A stretch of DNA of 64,000 nt from Allium sativum (GCA_030737875.1 CM060922.1:306395456-306459455); one strand, 5' to 3'; counted from the stretch's first letter, positions 43,807 through 56,751 are shown. Translations and numbers: made by a program. The notes: generated by a model not told the origin, from the letters alone.

Positions 43807-44517
43807 TGTGAAGAGTATATTTTTCAAATGAAAACAATTTTGTTTTGAAAATTTAATTCGTTTTATACGTATTTGATTATTTATTTATTTTGAATTTGGA
43901 CAATCAAGTATATAAAGATTTCGCGTATATGCGTCATGAATGTATAGTCGAAGTTTTAATATACTGGAAAGATATAGAGTCACATTCTAGACACCCGGGG
44001 ATAATTCTGATGATGGGGCCACATCATCAGTATTTATATTCGAGTGACGAAGGTGTGATATCTATATATTTCCATTAGGCTGGTGTGAGAACCAAAACTA
44101 ATATAGCTAGAATACATTGTTGTGAATTGGCATCAAAAACATGATTTTTGTATATGTATCAAAATTATGAATTTGAAACTCTAATTCACTAATTGATTGA
44201 TGTTTGTGTTGTTTGTTCATTTGTTTGATAATTTTGAACCATTTAGCCTAATAGATTCGAATAGTGAACTATATTGAAATTTGGTCGCATTTGCTTGCAT
44301 ATACATGTACTTACATTGAACAGGTCATAGCAAGGAGGCTAGAGCAAAAGAATAAAATTTGTTTGCCCGACAAATAGGTACATGTTTACTATAATTTACT
44401 GTTTTGTTTGGGTGATGATGATTTTATGAGCCGATTGGCTAGCCGCTTGGCTTTTTCTTTTTGAGATCAGAGGGCCTGTATGGCAATTTCGGGATTTTCT
44501 CGTTGCTCCCGGTGCAG

Positions 44518-44670
44518 GGGAGGTTATGGCGAAATTTTTCGAAAATTTAGGGTGTTAGCCAAATTTTTGAAAAATTTGAAAAGTTCTTAGAAACTGAAAA
44601 GTTGAAGAACTTAAGCCGTAGTCAAAATAATGGAAGTTGAGTTGATTTGTTAAACAACTTTCGGCTTCGT
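44518..44670 (+). repeat. Internal direct repeat of L, copy 1
   Basis: GAGGTTATGGCGAAATTTTTC through CTTCGTTCCTTTTCGG, matching 45506-45660. A shorter shared word, GCCCGACAAATAGGTA, lies upstream of each copy (about 44368 and 44873). Confidence 0.85.
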
Positions 44671-44704
44671 TCCTTTTCGGCTTCCATTGTTATGTTCCTT
44701 TTCG

Positions 44705-44790
44705 GCCTTTGATTTAGAGAAGATTAGAATATCATCAATAAAAACCAGAACAAATTTATTCAATTAAATCACGCATTGAACTGATTAGAA
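44705..44790 (-). pseudogene. Antisense fragment of a Ty3/gypsy reverse transcriptase inside L
   Basis: Minus strand reads [19 protein letters not shown], the RT active-site block with catalytic I-D-D, preceded by a stop and decayed sequence. Only about 25 residues are recognisable. It runs opposite to L, so it is not the remnant of L's own pol in place. Confidence 0.8.
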
Positions 44791-45505
44791 AATAGTTAGA
44801 AATATATACTTGTGCATTATATATATTTGAACAGGAAATTGGATAGCTGTTGAGTAAAGATTTTATTTGCGTGCCCGACAAATAGGTAAACCTTAATGAG
44901 TTGGATGCGAAATATTATTATATCAACTCCTGTGAATGCCACTGGATGCAGAGTGCTGGTTATTCTGTGTGAAATAATAAACATCGCCATAGGATAGCAA
45001 CAATTAATTTTGAACTACATTACATGGCATACTTCTGGAAGATAGGCATACTTCATCATATACCACATGAGCATTTGGTGCTTGTGTGACGAGGTGGAAG
45101 ATTTACCATACGAGCGAGAGGCTTGTATGGCGATGACTATATTTTACAGGTTGAACTGATGACTGATATGGACTATTTAAACTGTAATGATAAAATTGCC
45201 AGATTAATAAAAAACACACGGGTCTAGAGTTGACAATAATCACGTCTCTCTAGTTATTAGATACGGAACATGGACTATTTATTTCCCACACGGGACGAGG
45301 TGACGAGGATTTATCCTCTGGAGCATTTAAAATACACACTCCCTCAGGCTTTGACAGGGCGACGAGAATTTATTCTCTGGAGTTATTATCAATACACGCT
45401 CCCCTGTAAACACCAGAATATATCACTATAAATATGTGTATGCTTATTAGGATTTATTGGGTACCTAATATGGCCCAATAAATTTCCAAACCTCTCCCCG
45501 TACAA

Positions 45506-45660
45506 AGGAGGTTATGGCGAAATTTTCCGAAAATTCCGGTGTTAGCCAAATTTTTGAAGAATTTGAAAATTCTCAAAAACTGAAAAGTTGGAGAATGAAA
45601 GGCAGATCGAACGTAGAGTTGATTAATCAAACCACTTTCGACTTTGTTCCTTTTCGGGGA
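45506..45660 (+). repeat. Internal direct repeat of L, copy 2
   Basis: Second copy, ending at the purine tract. This suggests copy 1 derives from the region next to a 3' LTR. Confidence 0.85.
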
Positions 45661-45670
45661 TGAAAAGTTT

Positions 45671-45684
45671 TATGTGGGGGAGAT
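45671..45684 (+). other. Polypurine tract of element L
   Basis: TATGTGGGGGAGAT directly before TGTAACAACCCGG at 45685. Confidence 0.88.
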
Positions 45685-48600
45685 TGTAACAACCCGGAAA
45701 TGCGAGCCAGTTTAAAATTTTTATTTTGGCAATTTAAGTGAATTTTGAACATTTAAAATGAATTATTTTAAATAATATCGACGAGAAATTTATTTTGAAT
45801 AGAATTCGAACGTATATATTATATACGTCGTCGTTAGAATATAATAATTATATATAATTATAAATAGAATTGAAAATGGCGCGGTAGTTCGATAATTCGA
45901 TTTCAAAATTCAATTGAATGTACCGGGTGCAAAACAAACCGGATTTTAGTGAAACCAAAAATAATGGGATCTATTGGAGAATATCTTTCCAACGAATCCG
46001 AAAAATCGAAATTTCATAGCGGGAATCAAAAGATACGTCCAGTTGAAAATTCTGAATAGTCGCTATGGAATTCAGGCCCTTAAAAATGGGAATTTTGCAA
46101 ACGACCTCGGATTTCGACGAAACCACTTTTGTTGGATCCGTGATGTCAAATTATTGCTAGATTCCAAATTTCATAATTTTTCGAATCAATATGTGAGCGT
46201 GGCAAAGGAAAACGTGTTTGACCAGTTTCAGTTGATTTTAATCGACTGGAAAATGGCCATTTTTCCAACGGTCTCAGAATTCGACGAAACTAGTTTTGTT
46301 AGGACCATATTTTCGATACGAAGCTAGAAAATATTTTTTTGGAATTTTTAAAGTTCGTATGTGACCCCAGTAAATTAAATACGCGTTCAAATTCAATATA
46401 CAGAGTTATATGTTGATTTTAACGGAAACAGATCGAAGCGGTTGAATCAGCTTATGATACATATCCCATTGTGTTCGGAATGGGGATAATTAGCTATGGA
46501 CGACAGGCGGTGGGCCTCGTTTAGAGGTCGTATGTAAAAGTCAACTTTTTGAAATTAAAATAATTAAATATAAAATTCCTCTCTCTTCCCTTATTCCATT
46601 ATCTGCCCCCTTCAAAATCGAATCAGAAGGAAAAATAAAACAGAAAGGGGGGACGCGATCGACAGCCCCCCCCCCCCCCCCCGATGAGCCGCCGCCGCCC
46701 CAGGTGGGGCGCCACCACCTGCCGCTGCCTCCCTCTCCTCTTCTTCCTCCTCTTCCTTTCTTCTCTTCTCCGAACCCCTCCCTCCTCGTGCAGCTCCACC
46801 ACGACACCCCCACGGCCGCCCGTTCGTCGGAGACCCCCAGCTCCGCCTCTCCTCTTTGTACAGCCCCAACTCGAAGCCCCCTCCTCCATCCACTGACCGA
46901 CGGCCCCCCCTTCGCCAAGCCCTCCAACGAGCGAACCAAGGTAATATTTAATTATTGATTTTAATTTATTTTAAATACTCATTTTTATTTTGTTTTATTT
47001 GGTCAAATGTAAGTAGAAAGGTTTGATTTTGCGAAGTAGAAAGGCTTGATTTTTTTTCAAAGAATAAAAAAAAATACGATTTGACTATGAAGTTGAAGTT
47101 ATAAAAATACCATCTTTGTATATGTAGCGAAATAAAAATCTGATTTTTATGATATATATGTTGAAATAAAGAGGTGATTTTTATAGTGATGAAATAAAAA
47201 TTAAATATTTATATTTAAAAAGGCGAAATTTTTATATATTGAATAGCGATTCGATTTTTATATATTGAATAGCGAAGTAAAAATTCGATTTTTATATATT
47301 GAATAGGGAAGTAAAAATGGGATTTTTACATATGTAGTGGCTACGGGCAACGAAAGTGACAAAAGGCGAGAACGACGAAGATTTCTACTTAAGAAGAGTC
47401 GAGGTGTTTGGATTGGCCATCGGTGAGAACTTCTCACTCTAAATTTCTTTTTCTAGTTATATATATATATATACTAGGATGCAGACGGTGCTTAGCAGCA
47501 CCCGACACCTGTCATCCACAGACCATGGATGACTTGTTTGTTTGATTGATGTGTTGTGAAAATTGTTTGTGATGTTGATGTGAAATCGATAATAAATTGT
47601 AGATGGTTGAAATAAATTAATTATCGTTAAAAATATAATTTTTAGCGTGAATGTGAATAAATAAATAATTATAAACAAATCGGCCGATTTGTTTATATAC
47701 ACTGATTTGACTGAGATTGATTGGGATGATAAATTTTACACATCGCCCAACTGCACAAATAAAAATCTGTGTTTGTTGATTTGAAACCCCGCACGGGTGT
47801 TGGGCTGAAATTTGGCGTACACTAATCCCAATTATTTAATTGTATGTCGATCGATTGGTCGACAGGCTGTGTAAGCGTTAATTATTTATATTTGATGCTT
47901 ATGCAGTTGTGTGGTGCACCTTGGATGATGGTTGATTGTTTATCATTGCTATTATATACATGTGTTGTATGAAATCCGTATAATTAACATTATATGGCGA
48001 TTGATTGGGCCTCATTCCAATCGGGAAAATAATGAATAGTATAAAAGAAAATTCATGTGTTGAATATAAAAATAGTCATGTGTTGACGATGTTCATGTGT
48101 TGAAAATATTCGTGTGTTGAGTAAAATATTTTAAATAATAAAATCTACATCTTTATCATATTTAAAATTAGAACTACTTCACAGTGGAGTTTGATTGAAA
48201 ATCAAACGATAGATACCATAATTTTATAAAATATTTTACATAACAAAAATAGTCGTGTGTTGACAGTACTCATGTGTTGAGATTAGTCGTGTGTTGAAAG
48301 AAATATAGATTCATGTGTTGAATGGAATATATATATTCATTTGTTGAATAGAATAACGAATTTATTGAAATATATATAGCCGTGTTGATTAGAGTTGCGC
48401 TATTTTGATGTGAACGATATTTATATCGATTATATTCGTTTTTATATTGAATATAGAAAAGTGGTGATTTCAAAATATAACGTTTTGAAAATATTATCAT
48501 TTATATTGTAATGATATGAAGTATTCAATTTTGATTAGAAATTGAATATAGAGTTGAAATGGTTTTGAAAACGAATTTAAAATGATTTATAAAATACGTT

Positions 48601-51600
48601 TTAAAAAGGAAATCGACGAAATATATATATATTATATATATAATGGCCGGAATAGAACGCGCCGCGGCAGTTCGTGAATTTCAACCATTGACTTCGAATT
48701 GACGTTGCGGGAGATCTGACCGTCGGATTTTCCTAAAACCGGAACCGTTGGGTTCGTATTGAAAAGAGCTTTCCAATGAATATTAGAAATTTGAAATCTA
48801 ACGGTTGGATTTGGAATTATGTCCAAATCAATTTCAAAAAAGGTCGTTGTAAGTGCAGTTCGATGGCCGTTGTTGGAAATCGACTGTACGGGCCTTGATA
48901 AAATTATTAAAAATATTACTAATTTGTGTAAAATCATAATATGTGAATTGGAAAGAACTAGGATGAAAAACTCCACATTTGAAATAATAAAAATAGATTT
49001 TTGTCGAAATGAACTAGTTTTGAACTAGAATTAAAATCAATTTATTTTTGAAATAAATAAATTGAATTTGAAAGTGATTTTAAAAATAATCAATATTCCC
49101 AATACGTGAATTGGACTGGAGTTGAATCGAAATTATCTTCGGAATATTTTGATGTTGGATTTCGTGACTATACAGATATTGTTATGGGAATTTGAAAGAT
49201 ATATTTTATATCGTTATTTCCAATACGATATTTGTTGGTTTCAGGATTTGATATTGAATATAAGCCGGTATATTTTCTATTCAGAGCCTTGTATTTAATA
49301 TAAAATGTGATTTGGGTTTGTCGTGAATGGTGTCTTCGTTAACACCATTCTTAAGCCCAATAGAGAAAAAGATTAAATCTTTCTATTTAGATTTAATGAA
49401 GTGTATCAATTAAATAATATTTAATTGAAATTGAAATTGAATTGGTTTTTGGGTTTATTGTGAGTGGTGTTTTGAACAACACCTGTTCTTTAACCCGATT
49501 AACAATAGAGTGTGATTTTGGGTTTATCGTGAATCGTGTTTTAGATGACATTGGTTCTTTAACCTAGTTAAAGTCGAGATATTGATTTTTGAAAAGATTA
49601 AAACTAAGTAGAGTTTTAATGAATCTTTAATTAGATTGAAATGTGAATGGATAATTTATATTATCAAATCTGAAAGGTGAGTACCACAGTTTTGCTCCAA
49701 AGTGATAGTTAAATCTTTAATTAGATTTGAACGTGAAATGGTAATTAATTTTACCGGTAACACCGTGGTGTTAGATATGGAGTATTACCAGTTTTCTCCA
49801 TGGGATATATAGGTTGGGATTGGGAAATAAAATAAATAATTACTTCGGTGTGGTTCGCTAATCCCGACTAGTTTGAATTGATATCCAAAGGAAGATTAAA
49901 GAATAAATTTAGAAGAATTTATCTTGGATAAAATTAATGGGAACCTTTCCCGAAGAATGTGATTTTGTGAATAAAAGAATATTCTGAATTGGAATGAGGC
50001 GTTCGTTGTGTTTGTTTAACATTTGTTTATCATATACGTGGGTTATTCGGAAAGGCCGGGTTTCTACCCATTCTGGATAACCAATTCGACGAGATGTCGA
50101 AGATGAAGACGGTGGTTGAAGACCGGAAGTCTTCACATCGTTTGGGTGATTACTGATGATCTCGATTGGGCTGTACACCCAAGATGAGGGAAACAGTTGG
50201 TGATCGTCCAAACGTACTTGGAGATGGATGGATATGCATGGAAAGTGCCTCCGGTTTCGTTTGGACCCAGAACGAACTTGTAAATGGATTGTGTGTCTGA
50301 CATTGGATTTTATTCTGTGTTGATTGATCTCTATTAAATATACATCTGTTTGGCGGTGGAGAATTTATTCTCTTGCTTAACGCCCTTCCCTGAGACGTAC
50401 GAGCTCAGAGGTTGTATATCGATGGACATCAGTCGCATGGAGTGAATTGCCAGTGTGGCACGCGTAAGTGGCAATTGATCAGGGCTTCTATTGAAAAGCA
50501 AAGTCTTGTGGTTGATGATCAAAGCACGGCCTGTGTGGCGTAGCTTTGTGTATAACGTGAATTCGCGATCCTCACACCTCGGTATGAGTCAAAAACGGGA
50601 TACGGACCCAAGGAGTGCACGACGTTTCTTTCTAGCTAGGGTGGTGTCAGTGACCTACCAGACCTGACATTTATATACTTTTCACCTGTGTGGTTGTTGG
50701 ATACGAGGCTCCTCGGATATAGGTCTGTAAGGACCGGGAAACGTGTGTTCAGGAATAATTAATCCTCAAAAGTAAGAGAGGATCGGCCTTGGAGGTTCCA
50801 AAGGATCAGAGTGGGGTCCTGAGGCATTGCTAGAGTGTCTCGAACGCGGAGAGGAGCTTGCCCCTTGCCTCAACTCATGACGGAAATCCAATTTCCAATA
50901 CGTGATATTGCGGTTTTAATTGTAGAACTAGTATGGCGACATGATACACGGTACCCATGCCGTCTATGATTGATAGTTATGATTGAAACTGTTTTGACAC
51001 TGTACACCTATAATAGTATCAAATAATGTGTTTTAAACGTATAAAGCATGCTTTGGCTGTTATAAGGTAAAAACCCTATCCTCCGGCTTGCGTTGCATTG
51101 TGTGATGGGACCTGGGTCTTATAACTGCTTTATTTTTCTTTATTTAGCATTGCGCTGTTTGTTCTATGCACTGGTATTCTTGGGAGGAAACCTGTTCCGT
51201 GTTATACGGCGTGGTCCCTTGATTTACCAAACTTTAAAACCAATATTAATAATTGTTTTAGTTCTCACACCAGTCACATGACTGACCTGGAGTTTATTGT
51301 TTTAACCTAAACTCTGGGTGCCCCTATTTTCCACACGGGCAGCTTGTAGTTTTGGTTTTGCAGATTTATATTCACAGGATCCTGATTTACAGCTGGAACG
51401 ATGCTCGAAAAGCTTTGTATCCGTGTATTACTTTCAGTTGTGTTTTGTATATTTTTCCGCTACAATGTAATTTAAATCTCTGATATTTATCGAATGTAAT
51501 TTATTCATTTATACTCTGTATATTCTTGTATCTGATGGAATTGCTGTAATATACAATGAAATGTTCTTCCGTCTGCGTTCCGATGTGTGTTGTTCTCATC

Positions 51601-51642
51601 TCAATCCGGGATTTCCTTACCGGGGGAGTTCGGGTCGTTATA
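45685..51642 (+). repeat. 3' LTR of element L
   Basis: 5958 bp. It carries the same modules as the 5' LTR: three tandem units with starts near 45941, 46109 and 46276; GC island 46600-46945 with a C tract at 46666-46682; palindrome 47423; hairpin 47511-47533; TCRTGTGTTGA array 48053-48348; antisense open frame 48632-48976; three hairpin modules 49313-49359, 49451-49496, 49520-49565; palindrome 49758-49773. Confidence 0.95.
49313..49565 (+). repeat. Three hairpin modules in the L 3' LTR
   Basis: Module a 49313-49359, b 49451-49496 (inner GGTGTT/AACACC, outer GGGTT/AACCC), c 49520-49565 (decayed inner stem). Each is about 46 nt. Confidence 0.8.
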
Positions 51643-51647
51643 TATTG

Positions 51648-52605
51648 GGTTGATTAATGCCTTAGGAAAATATGACTGTTATGGTCATAAACGATAATAA
51701 CCCTATTAAATAGAAATAAATGAAATTAAAAAGAAGATTAATGGCTATTGGTTGCCATTTTAAATACTAAGTCCAATAAGGAAACAATCAATTAAATATT
51801 CTAAGTCAGGAAGCGTATAATTTTCCCTATTTTATATTAGTTAATCTAGAATTAATAATTAGAAGTTAGAATCGGGCTTAGTAGGTTAATGATGTGAGGT
51901 CAGTTGCCTTATTCGATAGAAGTCTGTACTTTCCAATAGTCGAATATATATCCAATTGATGTAAGACATCATTAACCATAGGAACCCATGACAATAGTTT
52001 GTTTGCGCATATGGAGTATTTCCGTAAGGAGAAACAAAATGGGAATAACTCAATAACATGGCTTGTTTTGTGGATTACGGTCTTAAGTGGTTAGATCCAC
52101 CTATAAAAAGGCATTAAGCGATCGTGTAGCCCACATCCCATGAATGAAAGCATTAAAGGTTAATTGGGTACGAGTTCGATACTCTTCACGAATAGTTCAC
52201 TTCTTCAGTCTTAAGTGGCTTGGGTCAAGGGGTCCACTTAGGAATGTGTCTTAAAATGACCGGTATGGTGTTGCCATAGGTCTACCTGTCCTACGAGAAG
52301 TATTAAGCGATTAGGAGATTATCCAATTAGAACAACCAGGTAGAAACGAGGAGTCCACCACAAAGTGGTCATAAATGGCGTGCTATGTCTACCTAACCGA
52401 GTGCTCTTAAGCGGGTGCTTACTATCTCTCGCCATACACGGGATAAGGGTTTATATGTGCGAATGACAGAAGCCCTAATTAGTAGGATCTGTAGCTAGTG
52501 TCCTCCAATTTATATTAGCATTGAATAGACTATCGAAAGGGCATCAAGTGTCCAGTAGGTCTGTCTAAGGTCTTAAGTGATCAGGAGGATTCACCCTTAC
52601 CTATC
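51648..52605 (+). repeat. Element D, second segment
   Basis: Continues D after L. It begins with a diverged repeat of sequence seen just left of L (AATGYCTTAGGAAA-TATGAC at 37671 and 51656). It contains repeated CTTAAGTGG/ATTAAGCGAT words (52081, 52206, 52306, 52400, 52570) and a second TATA-like CTATAAAAAGGCATT (52110). No gene. It ends in CTATC, the target duplication of C. Confidence 0.65.
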
Positions 52606-55600
52606 TGTACCGATCCGTATTTTTAGTCACTTTAAGATATAAATTTAAATAGGATTAAAAGGATTTTTAAATATATACATGGTTTTAATTTGAAATTATA
52701 CCATTTGAATTTCAATTTAAATTAAATATTGGATTAACAAAATATTCAGCTTTGAAAAATTATTGTTGATATAGGAATTTGTTATGATATTTAGCTAAGT
52801 ATTTTAGTTAGTAAAATTAGCAAATGAATTTTTTACTTAAGTTAAACTAGGCTAAAAAAAATTCCTAAAGCTAAAGAAAATAAAACAAAATGACATCATG
52901 TGATTTCCTTTTGAGGTGTCCCCGTTGTCTCTTCCTTCCTTCCTTACAATACACATCATCCCTCTCCTTTAATTAAAATAAACAAACCATGTGCAACACC
53001 TTTTGAGTTGTCATCTTCTTACTTTCTCTCCTTCCATGGTTGACACCTCATTACTTCATAAGGAATGAAAGGAGAAAATGCCATATGTTAACTTTTGATT
53101 TGTCATCTTCCATACATTCTCATTTTCCTAAAACCAAGTGTCCCTCTCTCCCCTCTTATTTCACTTTTCACTTCTGTTAGTGATGCCATTATATGATAAC
53201 TAGATGTTAATGGTTGAGAATGATTGTTAATGAATGTTAATGATGCCAAAAGGTGGTAATTGGACGTTAATAGTAGTGAATGACACGTATGTATAATACA
53301 TATATATTGATGAAGTCTATTTCAGAAAATACCGCAACATTCAAGGATGATAGAGATGATAATGTCTAGGCTTGGGCTTGGAAAATATAGTTTCATGCTC
53401 TCTCTGGCTATCCCTAATTGATCCGGTGAATAGGATGGTTAATCTAAAATTTAATTTGAAATTTATTTGAGTTCGGAAAATTATTTGATATTTACTGTAA
53501 TATTTCATTAATAAAATATTAAGTGAAAAATAAAAGTTTGAATTTTAAATCTAAAATGATTTGGGAAGATAGTTTAAGAAATTACGAATAGTTTTCATAT
53601 GAAAGAAATTTTATTTGATCTAGTTTTCAATAAATAAAGGAATGTTTTAAAATTTAAAGTGAAAAACAAATAGTAACTTTAAAAAGTGAAGTTTGGTTAC
53701 GGTATTTGGGAAATGTTTTAAAGAGATTTTTTGTAAACTATCTTGTTTATTTATATAATGGACTTTAGAAAATTTTGGATTTAAATAATAAGCTTTGAAA
53801 AATAATATTATTTTACTGAATTAAATAATATCAAAACAATATAATAATGGAATATTTGTTATTTAAGTAAAATAATTGAGATATAGTTTCCAAAGTAATT
53901 ATATTTGTTTTATAAAATTAACGAGCTATTTCAAAAGAAATTTGACTTAAATTTTATTTTAAGTCGAATTTTGGTCTGAATAGGACTTGTCGCGCAGCGG
54001 TAATTCGCGAACATCGACCATTAACTTTGAATTGACATACCGACAGATCCGACTGTCAGATTCTCCCAAAACGAAAGATGTTGGATCCAAAATGAAAAGA
54101 GTTATCAAATTCAATAGAAAGTTTAAAAATTCAACAGTTAGATTTTAAGATAGGTTCAAATCTATTTTTGAAAAGTCGTTATAAATGCAGTTCGGTAACC
54201 GGGATTAGAAACCGACTGAAAGGGCCATATGAAAATTATAAAAAGTATGAAAAATATCATGATATATCATAATAAATTATTTTAAAATGATTTGAGCAAG
54301 AATTGAGAATTTTTGAACTATGATTTGATTATTTGGACTTTTGATCTGATTTACTTAAAATAGTAAATAAATATTTTGAAATTTAGTTTGAAAATAAACT
54401 AAAAGTTTTCAAACTCAAGTTCATTGGATTTGAATGGAAATGGTTTTTGGATATTTCGACATTGGACTTCGTAGTTATATGAATACTGTTTGAGGAATTT
54501 GGAAGATATTTTTATCATTATTCTCTATACGGTATTTGTTGATATTAGAATTATATGTTAAGTACAAGTCAATATGATTTCTATTTAAAGCCTTATATTT
54601 GATATCAATTTGAATTTTGGGTTTGTTGTGAGCGATGTCTTGAATAACATCTGTTCTTTAACCCAGTCAAAGACAAGAATGGCTTCCATAGTTAAGTAAT
54701 CATTGAATAATGATTTTGAGGATTTAAAGCTAAGTTAGAGTTTAAAATAAATCTTTAAATAAAGATGTGAATAAATGAAATGAAATGGGATTAATAAGGT
54801 ATTTAGATTTACCAAAATACGGGGGAAATTATCTATGGAATATGGTTAGTTTTACTCCATATGATTTACAGGATGGGAATGGAATTTGGATTTATGTAAT
54901 AACCTTCGTGTTAAGGTTTAATTGAAATTAAAGAATAATCCAAAATATAACATATGTTATGATATCCTTGTAAGTTCTCTGCACATTTTAAACTTGCACT
55001 TATTTTTCAGAAAGATAGGGAATAGTGTTTGGATCTACAAGTTGTTTTGAATAATAAAACGATGTGTTGGATCAAATGAAGTGATATTGGAGACAATGGT
55101 GAAGACCAGGAACCTTCACATCGAAAGGATTTCTTGTTGAATGTCTCAAATGGTTTAGTAGTCGTTTACAGATGGATTTTATATCAGGTAAGTGGCAGTA
55201 GTCTGACATACTTGGAGGAATTCAAGATATAGAAGGCATGTCTCCATTTATGGGATGAGGAATAAGGTGTCTTTGGTTTCATTCAGACCCAAAACGAACT
55301 TGTAAATGGATTGTGTGTCTGAGGTTGTAATTTATTGCATTTAAATTGATCTCTATTAATTATATACATGTTGATGGCGGAGAATCTATTTCTCTTAGCT
55401 AAACACCTTTTAACGAGACATGCGAGCTTAGAGGTTATATATTGATAGACATCAATTCTATGTTGTGAATTGACAATGTGGCATGCTAATTAATGAGCTA
55501 GACGATCAAAGAGTGGCTTATTGAAGCGTAGCTTTGTTTAATGAGACTTTGACAAGCCTCACATCCCGTAAATGACCGAAACAAGAAAAGATGCGATAAG

Positions 55601-56747
55601 GTTATAGGGGTCGTGCCCCCTTAGGGGATGACTATTTCCTTCTAGATGTTTGAATCAACACTATGGTATGGAGCCCAGGTGTCTGCTATGTGGCTTTTAT
55701 GAGGTAATGCTATGGTATGGAGCCCAGGCATTTAACCACTGTGGTTATGTTGGAAATTCAGGCACCTGTAGAAACAGTCGGTAACAAATGGGAAATGGCA
55801 TACTCGTGTGGCATGGCTTTGAATAGGACCAACGGCCTTGTGTTGGTAGAGAAGTATCTACTTCTCGGGACATTTGCTAGAGGCGTACCCACTCGGTAAG
55901 GAAGTTCCTTAGCCTTGGTCATTTGCTGGAAAACCCGTATTGTGAACGGGTTTAGATTGGTATACAATTCTGAACCCGGATCATCCGTTACGTGTCCATA
56001 CAATTTTCTATTGTAGATCCTATGTAAAACCAGTAGAAGGTCAGTATAATATTATGGTACCTATGCTGGAGAAGATTTGTACATTTATTCATGAAAGTAA
56101 TTTTCAAACTATGCACTAAAAATAATATAAGAGAATTTTCACGTATCAAGTATTTTTTTGTTATGATAAGGGAAACCTCGCCCAAGTATGCATTTGCATT
56201 GTGTGTGTGCATGAAATTTTATAGTAGCTTCATTTTCCAAAAGCATTGCAAATTTTGGTATTAATGAGAGGAAACCCGTTCTGTTTTATTACGGCTTGGT
56301 CTTATGAATTACCTTACTTTAAAAATGATTTCAAACTGTTTTAGTTCTCACACCAATCCCATGACTGACTCAGAGTTTATTGTTTTTTCACCTAAACTTT
56401 TGGGGCCACTAATTTTCCATATGGGCAACTTGTAGTTTTGGTTTTTACAGATTTAGCCTTGGATTCATTTTTTAGAGCAGGATTCTTGAGTATGGATGGA
56501 GTTATACTCTGGATCATTTCAAGTCTTCCGCTGAGAGTTTTTATTTTCCGTTGTGTAATCTATTATGCTCTAATATCTATTGTACTCTGATAAATTCTTG
56601 TGCTATGATGTAATATCGTGAAGATATTAATGAAAGGTTCTTTGGTTCTGTGATAATTTGTCAGTACCCAGACAATCCACCTTCGAGAACGGTTTAAGTC
56701 GGTTTAATTACCGATTTGAACTGGACCCAGAAGTGTGGGATGTTACA
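52606..56747 (+). repeat. 5' LTR of element C, with internal deletion
   Basis: TGTACCGATCC to GGGATGTTACA. It lacks about 1.3 kb present in the 3' LTR (58660-59950); the junction is at about 53174. It carries a hairpin module at 54618-54664 with inner GATGT/ACATC arms. Confidence 0.9.
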
Positions 56748-56751
56748 ATTT

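Larger units (their letters stand above)
37749..51642 (+). mobile_element. Non-autonomous LARD-type element L with 5.9-kb LTRs
   Basis: Two LTRs (5917 and 5958 bp) enclose a 2019-bp interior with primer site and purine tract but no coding capacity for gag or pol. A perfect 5-bp target duplication TATTG lies at 37744-37748 and 51643-51647. LTR ends are TGTAACAACCCGG and GTCATTATA/GTCGTTATA, so the termini are TG-TA, not TG-CA. It matches the definition of large retrotransposon derivatives: long LTRs, a non-coding interior, and dependence on another element's proteins. LTR-LTR identity is high apart from a few indels, so it moved fairly recently. Confidence 0.93.

Noticed and set aside
55717..55899. 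60-codon open frame in C, with relative at 62537-62734
   Set aside because: Same LTR position in both LTRs of C, short, and no conserved start or domain in L.
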